The notes: generated by a model from the sequence alone, not told the origin. A stretch of 64,000 nucleotides of DNA from Arthrobacter caoxuetaonis (GCF_023921125.1 NZ_CP099466.1:124001-188000), one strand, 5' to 3'. Positions 14,317 through 23,830 are shown, numbered from the stretch's first letter. Numbers and translations are program-made.

Positions 14317-16152
14317 ATGGCCACTCCAATCGAGGACTACGCCCTGCTTTCGGACCTCCACACCGGCGCCCTGGTGTCGCGGAACGGAAGCATTGACTGG
14401 CTCTGCCTTCCGCGGTTCGATTCGCCCTCCGTCTTCGGTGCCCTGCTCGGCAGCAAGGACCACGGCCGGTGGCTGGTGGCACCCTCCGCTCCGGGCGCAC
14501 GGGTGCTGCACCGGGCCTACCTGGATTCCACCTTCATCCTGCAGACCCACTGGCGGACTGACTCCGGGGAAGTCCTCGTCACGGACTTCATGCCGGTCAA
14601 GGACCGCAGGGCCTCCGTGGTGCGGCGGATCGAGGGCCTGAGCGGCCGCGTAGAGATGCGCCAGGAGCTCGAGGTCCGCTTCAATTACGGCACCACCGTC
14701 CCGTGGATGCGCCGCGACAGGCAGGGCGGTGCCGAGCGGCTGCTGGCCATTGCCGGGCCCGGTGCCATGGTGCTCCACGGAGGCAACATTCCGCACGGCA
14801 GCGACCATCACCACACAGGAAGCTTCATCGTCGGAGAAAAGGAGCAGGTGGACCTGGAGCTGGTGTGGTATCCCTCCCACCGGCCCGCCCCCAAGCGCAA
14901 CGACATTGACGCCTGCCTGGCCTCCACCACTGCCTACTGGCGGAACTGGTCGGGGCTCTGCGTTGACAGCGCCCGCTACCAGGAACCGGTGCTGCGCTCA
15001 CTGCTGGTGCTCCGGGCGCTGACCCATGAGGACACCGGCGGCATAGTCGCTGCTCCCACCACGTCACTGCCGGAGGAGTTTGGCGGTACGCGGAACTGGG
15101 ACTACCGCTACTGCTGGCTGCGGGATGCGGCCCTCACCCTCGAAGCAATGATGACCCACGGGTACTCGGAGGAAGCCCTGCACTGGCGCAACTGGCTGCT
15201 GCGGGCGGTGGCGGGGGATCCGGATGACCTGCAGATCATGTACGCGGTGGACGGCGGCCGGGACCTCCCCGAGCGCATCCTGACGCAGTTCACGGGCCAT
15301 GCCGGTGCCGTCCCCGTGCGGATCGGAAACGGAGCAGTTGACCAGTACCAGGCCGACGTCGTCGGCACCGTCATGGTGGCCCTCGCCCGCCTGCGGGACC
15401 GCGGGATCCAGGAAGACGGTTTCTCCTGGCCGCTGCAGCGGGCCCTGCTCGGGTTCCTGGAACGCCATTTGGAGGACCCGGACCACGGGATCTGGGAGGT
15501 TAGGGGGGAGCCGCGCTTCTTCACCCATTCGCGGGTGATGATGTGGGCTGCCTTCGACCGGGCTGCACGCGCTGCCAGCCAGGACGGGCTGTCCGGGCCG
15601 GTGGAAATCTGGGAAGCCCTGCGGGACGGACTGCGGGCGGAGATCATAGACAAGGGCTACGACGCCGGCCGCAATACCTTCGTGCAGTCTTACGGGAGCT
15701 CGCTGCCGGACGCCGCCCTGCTCCAGCTGCCGCAGGTGGGGTTCCTGGACTATGACGATCCACGGATGCTCGGGACCGTGGAATTCCTGGAACAGGAACT
15801 TCTCAATCCTGCCGGGCTGCTGCTTCGCTACCGCAGCGAGTCCGGCGTCGACGGTCTGGAGCCGGGCGAAAACCCCTTCCTGGCCTGCAGTTTCTGGCTG
15901 GTGGAGCAGTATGCCCGGACTGGCCGGAGCGCCGATGCCGGGGCCCTGATGGACCAGCTTGTAGGGTATGCGAACGAGGTAGGGCTGCTCAGCGAGGAAT
16001 ATGACACCAGCGGTGACCGCATGGCGGGGAACTTTCCTCAGGCGTTTTCCCATCTGGCCCTGGTGCGCGCTGCCGACGCGATCCAGTCGGCGCCGGCCGC
16101 CGCTCAGCAGCCGAGCCACCAGCCGGTTCCACCGATGGAAAGAAGCTTATGA
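14317..16152 (+). CDS. Glycoside hydrolase family 15 (glucoamylase/trehalase-like)
   Basis: The protein has 611 residues. The N-terminal domain (PIEDYALLSDLHTGALVSRNGSIDWLCLPRFDSPSVFGALL) is the standard start of bacterial GH15 proteins. The (alpha/alpha)6 domain has NWDYRYCWLRDAALTLEAM, GIWEVRGEPRFFTHSRVMMWAAFDRA (general-acid Glu) and ENPFLACSFWLVEQYARTG (second Glu region). In actinobacteria such enzymes hydrolyse trehalose or alpha-glucans; which one here cannot be told. ATG 14317 gives the conserved N-terminus. Its stop overlaps the next ATG by 4 bases (16149-16152). Confidence 0.92.
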   Translation: MATPIEDYALLSDLHTGALVSRNGSIDWLCLPRFDSPSVFGALLGSKDHGRWLVAPSAPGARVLHRAYLDSTFILQTHWRTDSGEVLVTDFMPVKDRRASVVRRIEGLSGRVEMRQELEVRFNYGTTVPWMRRDRQGGAERLLAIAGPGAMVLHGGNIPHGSDHHHTGSFIVGEKEQVDLELVWYPSHRPAPKRNDIDACLASTTAYWRNWSGLCVDSARYQEPVLRSLLVLRALTHEDTGGIVAAPTTSLPEEFGGTRNWDYRYCWLRDAALTLEAMMTHGYSEEALHWRNWLLRAVAGDPDDLQIMYAVDGGRDLPERILTQFTGHAGAVPVRIGNGAVDQYQADVVGTVMVALARLRDRGIQEDGFSWPLQRALLGFLERHLEDPDHGIWEVRGEPRFFTHSRVMMWAAFDRAARAASQDGLSGPVEIWEALRDGLRAEIIDKGYDAGRNTFVQSYGSSLPDAALLQLPQVGFLDYDDPRMLGTVEFLEQELLNPAGLLLRYRSESGVDGLEPGENPFLACSFWLVEQYARTGRSADAGALMDQLVGYANEVGLLSEEYDTSGDRMAGNFPQAFSHLALVRAADAIQSAPAAAQQPSHQPVPPMERSL

Positions 16153-16547
16153 ACAAGCAGTCCGCCTCAGCCGCTGCCCTGGCCGCGCTGCTCAGCGTCA
16201 GCGCCGTCAACCACTTCCGCAGCCCGGGGTTCTACGCGCAGGTGGTGCCGCGGAGCCTCTGCCGGGACAAGCAGGGCCGGTTTGGTGTCCTGACGCGGAG
16301 CCAGTGGATCAGCACCAGCGGTGCGGCAGAGATTGCCGCCGCAGCGGGTTTGCTGGTTCCGGCCACCCGCCGGGCCGCGGCCACAGGCACGGCACTGATG
16401 TTCGCCGCGTTTATTGCCGGCCACGTCAGTGCGCTTGAGCGTGCCTTTGGGGAGCGGGGCTCGGACCGAGAGCGGGTCATCCACAGCCTGCGGTTGCCCC
16501 TCCAGCTTCCGCTTATCCGCTGGGCCTGGAGCCTCAGGAAGGCTTAA
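16149..16547 (+). CDS. DoxX-like small membrane protein
   Basis: The protein has 132 residues with about four hydrophobic helices (~7-22, 55-71, 75-95, 110-125). HFRSPGFYAQVVPR followed by SGAAEIAAAAGLLVPATRR fits the DoxX/DUF417-like membrane family (a pattern of H-F..P..Y....P and SG..E...G.gLl.P.tR). The ATG overlaps the GH15 stop (ATGA), so it is probably co-translated. The function of such proteins is not settled; redox-linked roles are proposed for some. Confidence 0.8.
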   Translation: MNKQSASAAALAALLSVSAVNHFRSPGFYAQVVPRSLCRDKQGRFGVLTRSQWISTSGAAEIAAAAGLLVPATRRAAATGTALMFAAFIAGHVSALERAFGERGSDRERVIHSLRLPLQLPLIRWAWSLRKA

Positions 16548-16596
16548 ATGCTCCCGCCCGCCCCTGGAAGGGACGGACGGGAAACGCGGTGGGGAG

Positions 16597-17781
16597 CTAG
16601 TTCAGCCCCGGCTGGAAGACCACCTTGATGCAGCCGTCTTCCTTCTTCTGGAACTTCTCATACAGCTCAGGGGCTGCCTCCAGCCCTGCCCGGTGGGTCA
16701 CCAGGTCCAGTACCCCCAGCGGATCGGCGGGGTCCTCGACCAGCGGCAGCAGGTCATCCACCCAGCGCTTCACATTGGCCTGGCCCATGCGGAAGTTGAG
16801 CTGCTTGTCGAACATGGTCATCAGCGGCATGGGGCTTGCCGTGCCGCCGTAGACGCCGCTTAGCGAGATCGTGCCGCCGCGGCGCACGGCGTCGATGGCG
16901 CTGTGCACAACGGAGAGGCGGTCCATTCCCGCAGTCTCCATGGCTTTCTGGGCCAGCGCATCAGGGAGCAGGCCCACGGCTGCCTGGGCGAAAGCGCCCA
17001 CGTGGGAGCCGTGTGCTTCCATGCCCACGGCGTCCACCACGGAATCCGGGCCGCGGCCCTGCGTCATCTCCCTCAGCTCATCGCCAAGGTCCTTGGAGAA
17101 GTCCAGCACTTCAACGCCGTGGCGTGCTGCCAGTTCCCGCCGCTCCGCCTCGGGTTCGATGCCGATGACCCGGTAGCCCAGATGCGTGCCGATCCGCGCC
17201 GCGAACTGGCCCACCGGGCCCAGCCCGTAAACGGCAAGGGTGCCGCCGTCGGGCACGTTGGCGTACTGCACGCCCTGCCAGGCGGTGGGAAGAATGTCCG
17301 AAAGGAAAAGGTACTTGTCGTCCGGGCCTTCGGAGCTGACCTTGATGGGGCCGTAGTCGGCGTGCGGGACGCGCAGGTACTCGGCCTGCCCGCCCGGAAC
17401 GGAACCGTAGAGTTCGGAGTAGCCGAACAGCGCTGCGCCGGAACCCTTTTCGCGGACCTGGGTGACCTCGCACTGGGTCTGGAGGCCCTGGCGGCACATA
17501 AAGCACTGGCCGCAGGCGATCTGGAAGGGGATGACCACGCGGTCGCCGGGCTTGAGGTTGGTGACGGCGCTGCCGACCTCTTCGACAATGCCCATGGGCT
17601 CGTGGCCCACGATGTCCCCGGCGTTCATGTACGGGCCCAGGACTTCATACAGGTGAAGGTCCGAACCGCAGAGTGCGGTAGAGGTGATGCGGATGATGGC
17701 GTCCGTTGGCTGTTCGATCACCGGATCCGGTACTTCTTCGACGCTGACCTTGCGCTTGCCCTGCCATGTGACTGCCTTCAT
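16597..17781 (-). CDS. Zinc-dependent alcohol dehydrogenase (FDH-like MDR)
   Basis: The protein has 394 residues. The GROES-like domain has CGSDLH (catalytic-Zn Cys), GHEPMGIVEEVG and CGQCFMCRQGLQTQCE (structural-Zn Cys set). The Rossmann domain has VYGLGPVGQFAARIG. Length and motifs fit the glutathione-independent formaldehyde-dehydrogenase-like branch, often annotated in GC-rich soil bacteria. It should oxidise an alcohol or aldehyde with NAD(P). ATG 17781 has AGGAGG 4 bases upstream; the earlier in-frame start at 17829 is rejected. Real substrate unknown. Confidence 0.88.
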   Translation of the reverse strand: MKAVTWQGKRKVSVEEVPDPVIEQPTDAIIRITSTALCGSDLHLYEVLGPYMNAGDIVGHEPMGIVEEVGSAVTNLKPGDRVVIPFQIACGQCFMCRQGLQTQCEVTQVREKGSGAALFGYSELYGSVPGGQAEYLRVPHADYGPIKVSSEGPDDKYLFLSDILPTAWQGVQYANVPDGGTLAVYGLGPVGQFAARIGTHLGYRVIGIEPEAERRELAARHGVEVLDFSKDLGDELREMTQGRGPDSVVDAVGMEAHGSHVGAFAQAAVGLLPDALAQKAMETAGMDRLSVVHSAIDAVRRGGTISLSGVYGGTASPMPLMTMFDKQLNFRMGQANVKRWVDDLLPLVEDPADPLGVLDLVTHRAGLEAAPELYEKFQKKEDGCIKVVFQPGLN

Positions 17782-17904
17782 GCTGCCTCCTGCTCGTTTG
17801 CTGCGGGATACGTTGCCCCATCCTGCCAAATTTATAAGGCTGCTGACAATTAGGCGGCGTGGCGTGCGGAAACCCGGGGGGACTGCAGAAGGCAGGCTGC
17901 GCCC

Positions 17905-18297
17905 TTAGCTCAGCCGGCGGAACGCTTTCGGATCGCGCTGCAGGAAGGCCATGTCGAAGGCCTGGTCGTTGGTGAGCGGCGGGCCCTGCTCGGGGGAGGC
18001 GGCATGCCCGCAGGCGGGCAGGCGGGCAGGCAATTGGATCGAGACGGTGGTGTGTCCGGTGCCCAGGGGTACTGAGGGGATTTTATCCGCGAGGACAAGC
18101 AGTTCATCCAGTGCGGACGCGTCCAAATGGTGCGCCTTGGACAGGTTGACGGTCACATGGGCACCCAGCGAGGCGGTGTTCCGGAGGATGTCGAACAGGT
18201 CCAGGCACGTCTCCGCGGCCAGGCAACCGCGCACTTCGACGCACGCTGTTGAGCTCTTAGTGTCGATTCTTACCAGTACCCGCAGGCTGTGCTCCAT
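17905..18297 (-). CDS. STAS-domain protein (anti-anti-sigma-like)
   Basis: The protein has 130 residues. Residues ~3-90 fit a STAS fold: a beta strand (ACVEVRGCLAAETCLDLFDIL), then VTVNLSKAHHLDASALDELLVLADKI, where the DASAL segment lines up with the D-S-(S/T)-G loop of SpoIIAA-type proteins. There is an Ala where the following Gly is expected, so phospho-regulation is uncertain. A 40-residue tail follows. GGAG stands 7 bases before ATG 18297. No kinase or sigma factor gene is adjacent. Confidence 0.7.
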   Translation of the reverse strand: MEHSLRVLVRIDTKSSTACVEVRGCLAAETCLDLFDILRNTASLGAHVTVNLSKAHHLDASALDELLVLADKIPSVPLGTGHTTVSIQLPARLPACGHAASPEQGPPLTNDQAFDMAFLQRDPKAFRRLS

Positions 18298-18451
18298 GCC
18301 AACTCCACGCACGAGGGATTCCGCGGCTTCTGCTTAACCTGTCCTGAAATATAGCAATGCTTATGGTCACCTGTCGCCCCCCGGGAGGCCTTCGGGAGTC
18401 TTTGCCTAAGTACCCGCCGGTAGGTTTGATCCGCTGGTCAAAGCGTGGTTC

Positions 18452-19588
18452 TTATTCCCGGCCCGCTGCGAGGACTGTCTCCGCTGTTGCCTCGGCAATG
18501 GCTTCCTCCTCATCGGTGGGGACCACCAGTACCTCAATGGCCGAGTCCGCTGTGCTGATGCGCCGGGTGTCCTTGGAGGGCGAGGCGTTCGCCTCTTCAT
18601 CCAGCCGCACGCCGAGCGCACCAAGATGCTTTAGGACCCTGGCCCGGTAGGGGTCGTCGTTCTCGCCGATTCCGGCGGTGAAGACGATCGCCTTGGCGCC
18701 GTCCACGGCCACGTGGTAGGCGCCGATGTACTTGGCCAGCCGGTACGCAGAGATTTCCAGCGCCAGCTCAGCCTGCCCGTTTCCTCCGTCAGCCTCAGCC
18801 GTAAGTTCCCGCATATCCGCCGCCCCGCCCAGGGCCAGGAGCCCCGACTCGCGGTTGAGCAGGTCATCCAGCTCTTCGGCCGTGTACCCCTCTCGTTCCA
18901 GGAACACCAGGACCGAGGGGTCGATGTCCCCACTGCGGGTTCCCATCACAAGTCCGGCCAGCGGGGTGAAGCCCATGGAGGTGTCGATGCTGCGCCCCTC
19001 CTTCAAGGCGGTAACGGACGCGCCGTTGCCCAGGTGCGCCACGATGCCGTCGAACCGGTCTACCGGTATGCCGAGGAATCCCGCCGCGATTTCACTGACG
19101 TACGCGCAGCTGGTGCCGTGGAAGCCGTAGCGCCGGATGCCGTACCGGCGGTAGAGGGTCTGCGGAATGGCGTAACGCCACGCGCGCTCCGGAAGTGTCC
19201 GGTGGAACGCCGTATCAAAGACGGCGACCTGGGGGACACCCGGGTACTGTTCGGCGACTGCACGGATTCCCATGGCGCTCGCCGGGTTGTGCAGCGGCGC
19301 CAGGGGGCTGAGGCGCTCGATTGCGCGGGTGATTTCGTTGTCTACCAGTACCGGCTGGCTGAAGCGCTCGCCGCCGTGCACCACGCGGTGCCCTACCGCA
19401 TCGATCCGTTTGTCACCCATGGCATCGCGCACCTGCTCGCTCAGCAGCAGCATTGCCGTGTGGTGGTCCGGAACGTCCCCTTCGCCGATCCGGGCAATGA
19501 GGCCCTTGGCCAGGACTTCACGGGTGTCCGTGTCGCGGACCTGGTACTTGAGTGAAGATGAACCTGAATTGACCACCAGAATCAGCAT
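18452..19588 (-). CDS. ackA: Acetate kinase
   Basis: The protein has 378 residues, close to the family norm. ILVVNSGSSSLKYQV at the N-terminus and GFHGTSCAYVSE, HLGNGASVTAL and MGFTPLAGLVMGTRSGDIDP are the acetate/butyrate-kinase signatures; VFTAGIGENDDPYR is the C-terminal phosphate motif. It interconverts acetyl phosphate plus ADP with acetate plus ATP. Its ATG begins at the base next to the pta stop with no gap, so both are read from one mRNA as the Pta-AckA overflow/acetate-uptake pathway. Confidence 0.97.
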   Translation of the reverse strand: MLILVVNSGSSSLKYQVRDTDTREVLAKGLIARIGEGDVPDHHTAMLLLSEQVRDAMGDKRIDAVGHRVVHGGERFSQPVLVDNEITRAIERLSPLAPLHNPASAMGIRAVAEQYPGVPQVAVFDTAFHRTLPERAWRYAIPQTLYRRYGIRRYGFHGTSCAYVSEIAAGFLGIPVDRFDGIVAHLGNGASVTALKEGRSIDTSMGFTPLAGLVMGTRSGDIDPSVLVFLEREGYTAEELDDLLNRESGLLALGGAADMRELTAEADGGNGQAELALEISAYRLAKYIGAYHVAVDGAKAIVFTAGIGENDDPYRARVLKHLGALGVRLDEEANASPSKDTRRISTADSAIEVLVVPTDEEEAIAEATAETVLAAGRE

Positions 19589-21661
19589 TTAGTCCTCCTG
19601 TGCCTGTACGGCTGTAATAGCCACGGTGTTCACGATGTCTTCAACCGTGCAGCCGCGGGAGAGATCATTGACCGGTTTGCGCAGGCCCTGCAGGATCGGT
19701 CCGACGGCGACTGCGCCGGCCGACTGCTGCACCGCCTTGTACGTGTTGTTGCCGGTATTCAGGTCCGGGAAGATAAACACCGTCGCCTGGCCCGCGACGG
19801 TCGATCCCGGTGCTTTCGACGCCGCCACGGACGCGTCCACAGCGGCGTCGTACTGGATTGGTCCCTCCACCGGCAGGTCCGGGCGCTGCGTGCGGACAAT
19901 TTCGGTTGCCTGCCGGACCTTTTCCACAGCGCCGCCCTTGCCCGAGGACCCGGTGGAGTAGGAGAGCATGGCTACCCGCGGGGTAATGCCGAACTGTGCC
20001 GCGGTCGCAGCGGAAGCCAGGGCGATGTCAGCAAGCTGTTCGGCATCAGGCTCCGGATTCACTGCGCAGTCGCCGTAGACCAGGACCCGGTCCTGCAGCA
20101 GCATCAGGAAGACCGAGGAAACGATCTTCACTCCGTCCTTGGTGCGGATGAACTCCAGCGCCGGGCGGATGGTGTTGGCCGTTGTGTGCGCCGCACCGGA
20201 CACCATTCCGTCGACGCGGCCCAGCTTCACCATCATGGTTCCGAAGTATGCCCCCTGGAGCATACGTTCGTGGGCGTCCTCCAGCGTGACGCCCTTATTG
20301 GCGCGCAGCTGCTGGTACTCCCGGGCGAAGTCGTCCCGCAGTCCGCTGGTTGCCGGATTGATGAAGGTTATTCCGCTCAGGTCGATGCCTTCGCTGGCAG
20401 CCAATTCCCGGACCTGCATCTCCGGGCCAAGGATGGTCAGCGCGCAGACATCGCGCCGGCGCAGGATCTCCGCGGCGCGGAGGATCCTCAGGTCCAGGCC
20501 CTCTGGCAGGACTATATGCTGCCGGTTTGTCCGGGCGCGGACAATGAGCTCGTTCAGGAAACGCAGAGGAGTGGTCTTCTCCGGGCGGGGAAGCTCCAGC
20601 CGCTCCAGGAGTTCCTTCTCATCCACGTAGCGCGACCAGACGCCGAGTGCGGCAGCAACCTTCCGCCGCTGCCCGGTGGCGATCTCCCCGCGTACCTGGC
20701 TCACGTCGCGGGCCGCCGCGTAGGTGTCGCTGTCCACAGCGAACACCGGGAAGGGTGCCTGCGCCAGCAGGGCCAGGATGCCGGGATCCACGGGAAGCCC
20801 GCCGGTGAGGATCATGCCGCTGGGAACAGGGAACTCGGAGGAGAAGGAGGACGCGAGGGCGGCCACCATGACGTCCGCACGGTCGCCCGGGGCGATCACG
20901 AGCGAACCGTCCGCTAGCTGGGTGATGAAATTCCCCACGGTCATGGCTGCGACTTTGACGCCGGTCACGTCCCGCTCCAGCGACGTGCTGCCGGCAACCT
21001 GCCGGGCATTCAATGCCTTGGAGACCTCAGAGACGGATGGCTGCGAGATCTCGTTCAGCTCGGGCAGCACGTAGACCGGGCGGTGTGACGCCCCGGGCCG
21101 GACATGTGCCCGGATTTCATCGACGGCGGACTCCGCGGCCCGGTTGACCATCATCGCCAGGATGTCGCATTTCGCGGCAGTCAGCTCGCGCCGTGCCACG
21201 TCCACCGCGTCCGCTACTTCTTCGATGCCTACGTCCAGGCCGTTGACGACGGCGATGACCACTGCCCCCAGGTTATTGGCGAGACGGGCATTGAGGTCAA
21301 ACTCCAGGGCGACGTCGTGCCCCGAGAGGTCCGTCCCTTCGACGATGACGACGTCGCAATTCGCTGCGATTTCGCTGTAAATTGCCATGCACCGCGCGTC
21401 CACTTCGCCGCGTTCACCGGCTACCAGGAGGGCGCGGAGTTCCGGGCGGGTCAGCCCGCCGCGGCAGTTGGAAGTGCTGAGGTTGAAGCGGCGCTGCATC
21501 AGGCGGACCACCGGATCGTCGTCGCGGTCCGTTCCCTCCACGATCGGGCGGAAGAATCCCACCCGGTCTGCGTGCCGGTGCAGCATGTCGGCCAGGCCCA
21601 GGCTGATCAAAGACTTGCCGGATCCGGGAGTCATGGCGCTTACATAGATACCTCGGGCCAT
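19589..21661 (-). CDS. pta: Phosphate acetyltransferase, long form
   Basis: The protein has 690 residues. The N-terminal ~220 residues form a P-loop domain (SAMTPGSGKSLISLGLADML) followed by a DRTGG-type region. The C-terminal ~330 residues are the PTA_PTB catalytic domain, including VSGAAHTTANTIRPAL, MLSYSTGSSGKGG and VFIFPDLNTGNNTYKAVQQ. It converts acetyl-CoA and phosphate to acetyl phosphate. The long form is typical of actinobacteria and enterobacteria. It is first in the pta-ackA operon. Confidence 0.97.
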   Translation of the reverse strand: MARGIYVSAMTPGSGKSLISLGLADMLHRHADRVGFFRPIVEGTDRDDDPVVRLMQRRFNLSTSNCRGGLTRPELRALLVAGERGEVDARCMAIYSEIAANCDVVIVEGTDLSGHDVALEFDLNARLANNLGAVVIAVVNGLDVGIEEVADAVDVARRELTAAKCDILAMMVNRAAESAVDEIRAHVRPGASHRPVYVLPELNEISQPSVSEVSKALNARQVAGSTSLERDVTGVKVAAMTVGNFITQLADGSLVIAPGDRADVMVAALASSFSSEFPVPSGMILTGGLPVDPGILALLAQAPFPVFAVDSDTYAAARDVSQVRGEIATGQRRKVAAALGVWSRYVDEKELLERLELPRPEKTTPLRFLNELIVRARTNRQHIVLPEGLDLRILRAAEILRRRDVCALTILGPEMQVRELAASEGIDLSGITFINPATSGLRDDFAREYQQLRANKGVTLEDAHERMLQGAYFGTMMVKLGRVDGMVSGAAHTTANTIRPALEFIRTKDGVKIVSSVFLMLLQDRVLVYGDCAVNPEPDAEQLADIALASAATAAQFGITPRVAMLSYSTGSSGKGGAVEKVRQATEIVRTQRPDLPVEGPIQYDAAVDASVAASKAPGSTVAGQATVFIFPDLNTGNNTYKAVQQSAGAVAVGPILQGLRKPVNDLSRGCTVEDIVNTVAITAVQAQED

Positions 21662-21730
21662 GGAACTGTCCGATCTCTAGGACGGCACCCGCACCGGGGA
21701 CTTCTGCACGGGCTGTCCCCATCCTCCCAA

Positions 21731-21748
21731 AGCGAAGTGCACTTCGCT
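21731..21748. promoter_or_regulatory. Perfect 18-bp palindrome between pta and the permease
   Basis: AGCGAAGTGCACTTCGCT is fully self-complementary. It lies in the divergent gap between pta and the amino-acid permease, just upstream of a possible -10 (TACACT, 21773-21778) for the permease. With no T-run nearby it is better read as a binding site for a dimeric regulator. The regulator is unknown. Confidence 0.65.
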
Positions 21749-21844
21749 ACCGGCCTTCCGCCTACACTTGTATCGTCCGCACTTCTTGCGGCCCGCGAGC
21801 CGCTCCCAAGCAACCGCTAAGCAACACAGCAAGGACGAAACGCA

Positions 21845-23368
21845 GTGAGTCTGTTCCGCACCAAACCCATTGAGCAATCGCTTGCCGACGCCGATGAGGA
21901 AGGCCGCCGGCTCAAACGGTCCCTGACCACCTGGGACCTGATGATCATGGGCGTAGCCGTCGCGGTGGGCGCAGGCATCTTTTCGGTCGGCGCCAAGGCA
22001 GCCGCACAGTTCTCCGGACCGGCAGTAACGCTGTCCTTCATCCTGGCCGCGATCACCTGCGCGCTGGCCATCATGTGCTACGCCGAGTTCGCCACGGCCA
22101 TCCCCGTGGCCGGTTCTGCTTACGTGTTCACCTACGCCACGATGGGTGAGCTGATCGCCTGGATCATCGGCTGGAACCTGATCCTGGAACTGTTCACGGC
22201 CGGGGCAGTCATCGCCAAGTACTGGGGCATCTACCTCAGTGAAGTCTTTGCGCTGATCGGCTGGAACATCCCGGCCACGATTTCCCTTGGCCCGGTAGAC
22301 ATGACGTGGGGCCCGTTCCTGATCGTGGCGCTGTTCACCGTCCTGCTGGTCATGGGAACCAAGCTTTCCGCCCGGGTCGGCAACGTCTTCACCCTGATCA
22401 AGATCGGCGTCGTGCTCTTCGTGATCGTCGCCGGTTTCTTCTACATCGACTTTGCGAACTACACCCCGTTCATCCCGGACTCCGTTTCCACTGAGGCCGC
22501 CGGTTCCGAAGGCGTGATGGCGCAGTCGCTGTTCTCCTTCTTCACCGGGGCCGCACCAGCGCAGTACGGCATGCTCGGTGTCTTCGCCGGAGCCGCAGTC
22601 GTCTTTTTCGCGTTCATCGGGTTCGACGTCGTTGCTACGTCCGCCGAAGAGGTCAAGGATCCGGGACGCACGCTTCCGCGCGGCATCTTCGCCGGCCTTG
22701 CCGTCGTGACCCTGCTGTACATCGGCGTCTCGCTGGCGCTGACCGGCATGGTGTCCTACAAGGAACTCGCGTCCGTGGAGGCCCCGAACCTGGCCACGGC
22801 ATTCGCTCTGGTCGGCAATACCGGCGCCGCCCAGGTCATTGCGATCGGCTCGCTGATCGGCCTCACCACCGTCATCATGGTGCTGCTCATGGGCCTGGCC
22901 CGGGTGGTCCTGGCCATGTCGCGCGACGGCCTGCTGCCGCGCGCGCTGTCCAAGACCAGTTCCAAGCACGCCACCCCGGCCCGGCTGCAGATCCTCTGCG
23001 GCGTCCTGGTGGCCCTTGTAGCCGGATTCACCCAGGTGGACCTGCTCGAGGAAATGATCAACATCGGCACCTTGTCCGCGTTCGTTGTGGTCAGCGCCGG
23101 TGTCCTGGTGCTGCGCCGCAAGCGTCCGGACCTGAAGCCCGCCTTCCGGGTACCTTTCGGGCCCGTGCTTCCCGTCCTGTCGACGCTGCTGTGCCTGTAC
23201 CTGATGACGAACCTGTCCGTGGAAACCTGGATCTACTTCATGTTCTGGCTGGCGGCCGGCTTTGCCCTCTACTTTGTCTACGGCCGCCGCCGTTCACGCC
23301 TGAACCCGAAGAACCAGGTCCCCGCAGCGGCTGCCGATGGAAAGCCCGGGGAGCAGATCACGGACTAG
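21845..23368 (+). CDS. APC-family amino acid permease (cationic amino acid transporter type)
   Basis: The protein has 507 residues and about 12-14 membrane helices. RSLTTWDLMIMGVAVAVGAGIFSVGAKAA is the conserved first helix with the unwound GAGIF substrate motif. FFAFIGFDVVATSAEEVKDPGRTLPRGI is the CAT/YfnA-type loop. It should import amino acids by proton symport or exchange; which ones is unknown. GTG 21845 is used, with AAGGA upstream. A perfect palindrome upstream suggests regulated transcription. Confidence 0.92.
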   Translation: MSLFRTKPIEQSLADADEEGRRLKRSLTTWDLMIMGVAVAVGAGIFSVGAKAAAQFSGPAVTLSFILAAITCALAIMCYAEFATAIPVAGSAYVFTYATMGELIAWIIGWNLILELFTAGAVIAKYWGIYLSEVFALIGWNIPATISLGPVDMTWGPFLIVALFTVLLVMGTKLSARVGNVFTLIKIGVVLFVIVAGFFYIDFANYTPFIPDSVSTEAAGSEGVMAQSLFSFFTGAAPAQYGMLGVFAGAAVVFFAFIGFDVVATSAEEVKDPGRTLPRGIFAGLAVVTLLYIGVSLALTGMVSYKELASVEAPNLATAFALVGNTGAAQVIAIGSLIGLTTVIMVLLMGLARVVLAMSRDGLLPRALSKTSSKHATPARLQILCGVLVALVAGFTQVDLLEEMINIGTLSAFVVVSAGVLVLRRKRPDLKPAFRVPFGPVLPVLSTLLCLYLMTNLSVETWIYFMFWLAAGFALYFVYGRRRSRLNPKNQVPAAAADGKPGEQITD

Positions 23369-23431
23369 GGGAGGTCTGCGCCCGGAGCCTGCGATGTTCT
23401 GGTTTTCCGCCGTCAGTGGCAGACTGGGCGC

Positions 23432-23782
23432 ATGCTTGTAGCCTTCTCAGTTGCTCCCTCCGGCACCGGCCCGGAAACCGGCCCGGGCGGTCCTTCGGCC
23501 GATGCTTCGGTCCACGACGCCGTTGCCGCGGCCGTGAAAATCGTCCGCCAGTCCGGCCTGCCGAACCGCACGGACGCCATGTTCACCACCATCGAAGGTG
23601 AGTGGGACGAGGTCATGGATGTGATCCGCCGCGCCACGGAAGCGGTCGGCCGGTACGGCAGCCGCGTTTCCCTGGTCCTGAAGGCGGACATCCGGCCGGG
23701 GCACACCGGGGAACTGACCGGCAAGGTCGAGCGGCTGGAACAGGTCCTCGCCGAGGAGGACGAATACCGGGGGCACTCCTAG
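23432..23782 (+). CDS. MTH1187-family thiamine-binding protein
   Basis: The protein has 116 residues. LVAFSVAPSGTG, VHDAVAAAVKIVRQSGLPNRTDAMFTTIEGEWDEVMDVIRRA and SLVLKADIRPG match the thiamine-binding (YkoF-like/DUF77) family of small ferredoxin-fold proteins. They bind thiamine or related molecules in the cytosol; the physiological role is unsure. A box CAGACT (23420-23425), 17 bp after TTCTGG, ends 6 bases before the ATG, so the transcript is probably leaderless. Confidence 0.88.
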   Translation: MLVAFSVAPSGTGPETGPGGPSADASVHDAVAAAVKIVRQSGLPNRTDAMFTTIEGEWDEVMDVIRRATEAVGRYGSRVSLVLKADIRPGHTGELTGKVERLEQVLAEEDEYRGHS

Positions 23783-23818
23783 CCCGCCGGACCGGAAACA
23801 ACGGGCTCTCCCGAAGCC

Positions 23819-23824
23819 TAAGCT
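23819..23824 (+). promoter_or_regulatory. -10 box (TAAGCT) placed for a leaderless leader ORF
   Basis: TAAGCT ends 6 bases before ATG 23831. By the usual 6-8 base distance transcription would start at that ATG, making it the first codon of the mRNA. No clear -35 is visible. Confidence 0.5.
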
Positions 23825-23830
23825 GGATAC

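Noticed and set aside
21677..22969. 430-codon minus-strand frame opposite the amino-acid permease
   Set aside because: Gly/His/Asp-rich composition typical of the antisense of hydrophobic coding sequence; no start or ribosome site.
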